From positions 248,001-312,000 of the forward strand of contig NW_027192672.1 in assembly GCF_949987515.2 (NCBI RefSeq): DNA of 64,000 nucleotides, read 5' to 3'. Positions 60,565 to 64,000 of the stretch are shown one piece after another; the first letter of the stretch is position 1; each line of letters begins with the position of its first letter. The notes under the pieces are model-generated. The model had not been told where the DNA came from and made no database searches. It saw only the letters and a list, made by a program, of their open reading frames with translations. The stretch comes from Delphinus delphis (taxonomy: Eukaryota > Chordata > Mammalia > Artiodactyla > Delphinidae). The translations under genes were made by a program, and so were the position numbers.

Positions 60565-62143
60565 CTCACTATTCCTGTTCATCTTCCGCAGAAATTGCAA
60601 ACTGGGCCAAACAGGAGGTTAAAGGCGCTGACTCTCCAAGTGGGGAGAGTGTTAGTAAAGCGTCTGGAATGTTGCACCCGAGTACCAGGGGAGGAAAACT
60701 GAGACATATTTGAACACGTCTCCCGATCACATGGTTGATCATACTTAGGTTCCACATGCATGTTTTAGCTGAAGGAAGAATACCTAAAACCTGGGTAGTT
60801 GAAACCCGTGGAATGGGTACCATGCAATATGACTTCAAAGGGTCTTCATTTGCTCACCGAACCTCTCCAATCCTATCACTGCTGCGTTTATGCCCCTGTA
60901 CACATGCTTGATTCTCTTTCGGAGACATAGCAATCCATAGGTTTTAAGATACTTACTAGTCAGGTACATTCTTAGGTGTTTAATATGCGGTGTTGAGTCC
61001 ATTTCGTTGAGCAAGGAGTAGCTCTTGTCTATTCCATATTTGGCTTAAGGAACTTTATCTGTGCTCATTTCAATCTCTGGTTTTATGCAGCACCCCAACT
61101 CACCTTTCCCCTTAAGCAAGCATAAGTTGGTTTTCTAAATTTGAGACCCTGTTCTGTTCTGTAATTCAGTTCCTGTGTAGCCAAGGTTACATTCCGTGTA
61201 TTAGTGATATCTTATGATGTTTCTTTTTCTGTGTGACTTATTTCAGTTAGAATCATCATACCTGAATCCACTCATTGTGCTGCTAAGGGCCTGATGACAT
61301 AGATTTCATTGCTGAGTGATATTGCTTTGTAAGTGAATACCACAACTTCTTTATCCATTTTTCACTTTCTGCGATGTTGAACTTGTACTGTAAACGAGGT
61401 TCTTGTAAACAGAGCCATTCCAAACTTTGGGGTGGCTGTGTCTTTTTGATTTTAATTTCCCTAAGCTATAGGACCATAAGTGGAAGTGCCCTAGGCTCTG
61501 TTGCTTTGTTTTTTAGATGTTTCAGGAAACACCATACACTTCTCCCAAGTGTCTGTTGGCAATTTACATCCCGCCCATCAGCATAACAAGGCTCCCAGTT
61601 CTCAATGGCCTGTCTTGCCTTTCTGGATTTTACACTTTTTTCAGATGGCCCTTTTGACCGGGGGAAAGTGAGACTTCATTGTAGTGCAGATTTCCTTTGC
61701 AAGCTTGCTTGGTTGGCCAAAAAGTGCGTATGCGTTTTTTCCTGAATATATTCAGGAAAAAACGCATACGCCCTTTTTGGCCAAGTGCATCATTGTGGAC
61801 GTTCTGCCTCTTTTCCTATGCTTTCAATGCAATTCCAGTCTACCTCCTGAAATCGGTTTCCTGCAATTCTGTCCCGCTTTCAAGTCCTCTTGGCAGCCTT
61901 ACTTCAGTCTATTTTTGGACGATAGCTGTCATTTATAACTCTGCAGGTTTGTGAATTACAGTGCCCCTGAGCTCCTTTCTTCAACTCGCTTTCTTGTGAC
62001 CTGGCCGCAACACCGCAGGATGGCTTCAGGCCCTAATCTGGTTCCGGCACGGCATGCTGAGCCTTTGGTTAATTCCTCTTCCTGGTGGGAAATGAGAGGT
62101 AAATTTGCCTGTTCAGACACCTCCAGCTAGTCTCTCATTGGTT
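60565..62143 (+). repeat. Satellite unit R30 (1579 bp)
   Basis: Head related to R28 (GGCGCTGAC, CATACTTAGG, TACCTAAAAC). Left-arm T variant in the palindrome. Confidence 0.92.
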
Positions 62144-63721
62144 CTCGCTATTCCTGTTCATCTTCCGCAGAAATTGCAAACTGGGCCAAACAGGAGGTTA
62201 AAGGGACTGACTCTCCAAGTCAGGAGAGTGTTAGTAAAGCGTCTGGAATATTGCACCCGAGTACCAGGGTACGAAAACTGAGACATATTTGAACATGTCT
62301 CCCGATCACATGGTTGATCATACTGTAGGTTCCACATGCATGTTTTAGCTGAAGGAAGAATACCTTAAACCTGGGTAGTTGAAACCCTTGGAATGGGTAC
62401 CATGCAATATGACTTCAAAGGGTCTTCATTTGCTCACCGAACCTCTCCAATCCTATCACTGCTGCGTTTATGCCCCTGTACACATGCTTGATTCTCTTTC
62501 GGAGACATAGCAATCCATAGGTTTTAAGATACTTACTAGTCAGGTACATTCTTAGGCGTTTAATATGCGGTGTTGAGTCCATTTCGTTGAGCAAGGAGTA
62601 GCTCTTGTCTATTCCATATTTGGCTTAAGGAACTTTATCTGTGCTCATTTCAATCTCTGGTTTTATGCAGCACCCCAACTCACCTTTCCCCTTAAGCAAG
62701 CATAAGTTGGTTTTCTAAATTTGAGACCCTGTTCTGTTTTGGAATGCAGTTCCTGTGTAGCCAAGTTTACATTCCGTGTATTAGTGATATCTTATGATGT
62801 TTCTTTTTCTGTGTGACTTATTTCAGTTAGAATCATCGTACCTGAATCCACTCACTGTGCTTCTAAGGGCCTGATGACATAGATTTCATTGCTGAGTGAT
62901 ATTGCTTTGTAAGTAAATACCACAACTTCTTTATCCATTTTTCACTTTCTGCGATGTTGAACTTGTACTGTAAACGAGGTTCTTGTAAACAGAGCCGTTC
63001 CAAACTTTGGGGTGGCTGTGTCTTTTTGATTTTAATTTCCCTAAGCTATAGGACCATAAGTGGAAGTGCCCTAGGCTCTGTTGCTTTGTTTTTTAGATGT
63101 TTCAGGAAACACCATACACTTCTCCCAAGTGTCTGTTGGCAATTTACATCCCGCCCATCAGCATAACAAGGCTCCCAGTTCTCAATGGCCTGTTGCCTTT
63201 CTGGATTTTACACTTTTTTCAGATGGCCCTTTTGACCGGGGGGAAGTGAGACTTCATTGTAGTGCAGATTTCCTTTGCAAGCTTGCTTGGTTGGCCAAAA
63301 AGTGCGTATGCGTTTTTTCCTGAATATATTCAGGAAAAAACGCATACGCCCTTTTTGGCCAAGTGCATCGTTGTGGACGTTCTGCCTCTTATCCTATGCT
63401 TTCAATGCAATTCCAGTCTACCTCCTGAAATCGGTTTCCTGCAATTCTGTCCCGCTTTCAAGTCCTCTTGGCAGCCTTACTTCAGTCTATTTTTGGACGA
63501 TAGTTGTCATTTATAACTCTGCAGGTTTGTGAATTACAGTGCCCCTGAGCTCGTTTCTTCAACTCGCTTTCTTGTGACCTGGCCGCAACACCGCAAGATG
63601 GCTTCAGGCCCTAATCTGGTTCCGGCCCGGCATGCTGAGCCTTTGGTTAATTCCTCTTCCTGGTGGGAAATGAGAGGTAAATTTGCCCGTTCAGACACCT
63701 CCAGCTAGTCTCTCATTGGTT
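62144..63721 (+). repeat. Satellite unit R31 (hybrid B head, C-type tail, 1578 bp)
   Basis: The first 2-bp deletion of B (~63191) is present and the second absent. From ~63446 (TCTGTCCCGC) the tail is C-like, including GAGCTCGTTTC as in R26. Confidence 0.92.
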
Positions 63722-64000
63722 CTCGCTATTCCTGTTCATCTTCCGCAGAAATTGCAAACTGGGCCAAACAGGAGGTTAAAGGGACTGACTCTCCAAGTCG
63801 GGAGAGTGTTAGTAAAGCGTCTGGAATATTGCACCCGAGTACCAGGGTACGAAAACTGAGACATATTTGAACATGTCTCCCGATCACATGGTTGATCATA
63901 CTCTAGGTTCCACATGCATGTTTTAGCTGAAGGAAGAATACCTTAAACCTGGGTAGTTGAAACCCTTGGAATGGGTACCATGCAATATGACTTCAAAGGG
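63722..64000 (+). repeat. Satellite unit R32, cut by the window end
   Basis: First 279 bp of a unit (CGGGAGAG, ATATTGC, ACATGTC, CCCTTGG), so the array continues beyond the window. Confidence 0.93.

Larger units (their letters stand above)
15193..64000 (+). repeat. Right satellite array, ~1,580-bp units R1-R32
   Basis: It begins mid-monomer (equivalent to unit position ~429) directly after the LINE-1 fragment and runs out of the window. Anchors recur at 16345, 17925, 19505, 21085, 22665, 24244 and so on to 63722. Lengths are 1580 except where small deletions give 1575-1579. All units are in the same orientation as the left array and all are the short (167-bp-deleted) form. Copies are highly similar, and shared private variants trace block duplications at 18.95, 12.63, 6.3, 4.7 and 3.16 kb. 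Confidence 0.98.

Noticed and set aside
15193..64000. CRISPR-like array because of regular repeats
   Set aside because: The repeat is 1.58 kb, contiguous and without unique spacers; it is satellite DNA in a mammalian genome.

Overview
The window is mammalian, non-coding, satellite-dominated DNA. About 85-90% is a tandem repeat with a ~1,580-bp monomer, all in one orientation. The monomer length, and older units of ~1,750 bp beside it, match what I know of the common cetacean satellite (about 1,580 bp in Delphinidae, about 1,750 bp in other cetaceans). I therefore infer an oceanic dolphin or close relative. This rests on repeat length and structure, not on a database search. I see no intact protein-coding gene, tRNA or rRNA.

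Layout. 1-6316: four ~1,580-bp units (U1-U4), the last decaying toward its right end. 6317-10035: two strongly diverged long units (U5 1,750 bp, U6 ~1,734 bp) and a fragment (U7). 10036-15192: a non-satellite block with an antisense LINE-1 3'UTR piece (~10215-10440), an antisense class I endogenous retrovirus remnant (~10769-13010: probable 3' LTR, possible env trace, broken pol), a GC-rich low-copy-looking stretch (~13011-14464) and an antisense LINE-1 3' end with the ORF2 C-terminus (~14465-15192). 15193-64000: about 31 further satellite units (R1-R32, first and last partial), most 1,575-1,580 bp.

Monomer anatomy. About half of each monomer (for example 1893-2715 in U2) is a decayed antisense LINE-1 3' end; the minus-strand translation keeps the ORF2 C-terminal KWI..WY...Y.SA signature. 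It is followed by a 72-bp zero-spacer palindrome that looks like a palindromic mariner-type MITE, and then ~670 bp of unassigned sequence. The long units carry an extra 167 bp (6631-6797 in U5) at the LINE-1 tail junction. Its loss explains the ~1,580-bp form.

Array history. Shared private variants show several layers of duplication: an alternating two-subtype (3.16-kb) pattern on both sides of the non-satellite block; a ~12.2-kb block repeated 18.95 kb (12 monomers) away; a three-monomer block (R12-R14) copied 4.7 kb downstream; single-monomer hybrids (R16, R31); and a ~1-kb mosaic tract (R22/R23). Older states survive near the non-satellite block and homogenised, derived states dominate the right-hand array, as expected from unequal crossing-over and gene conversion.
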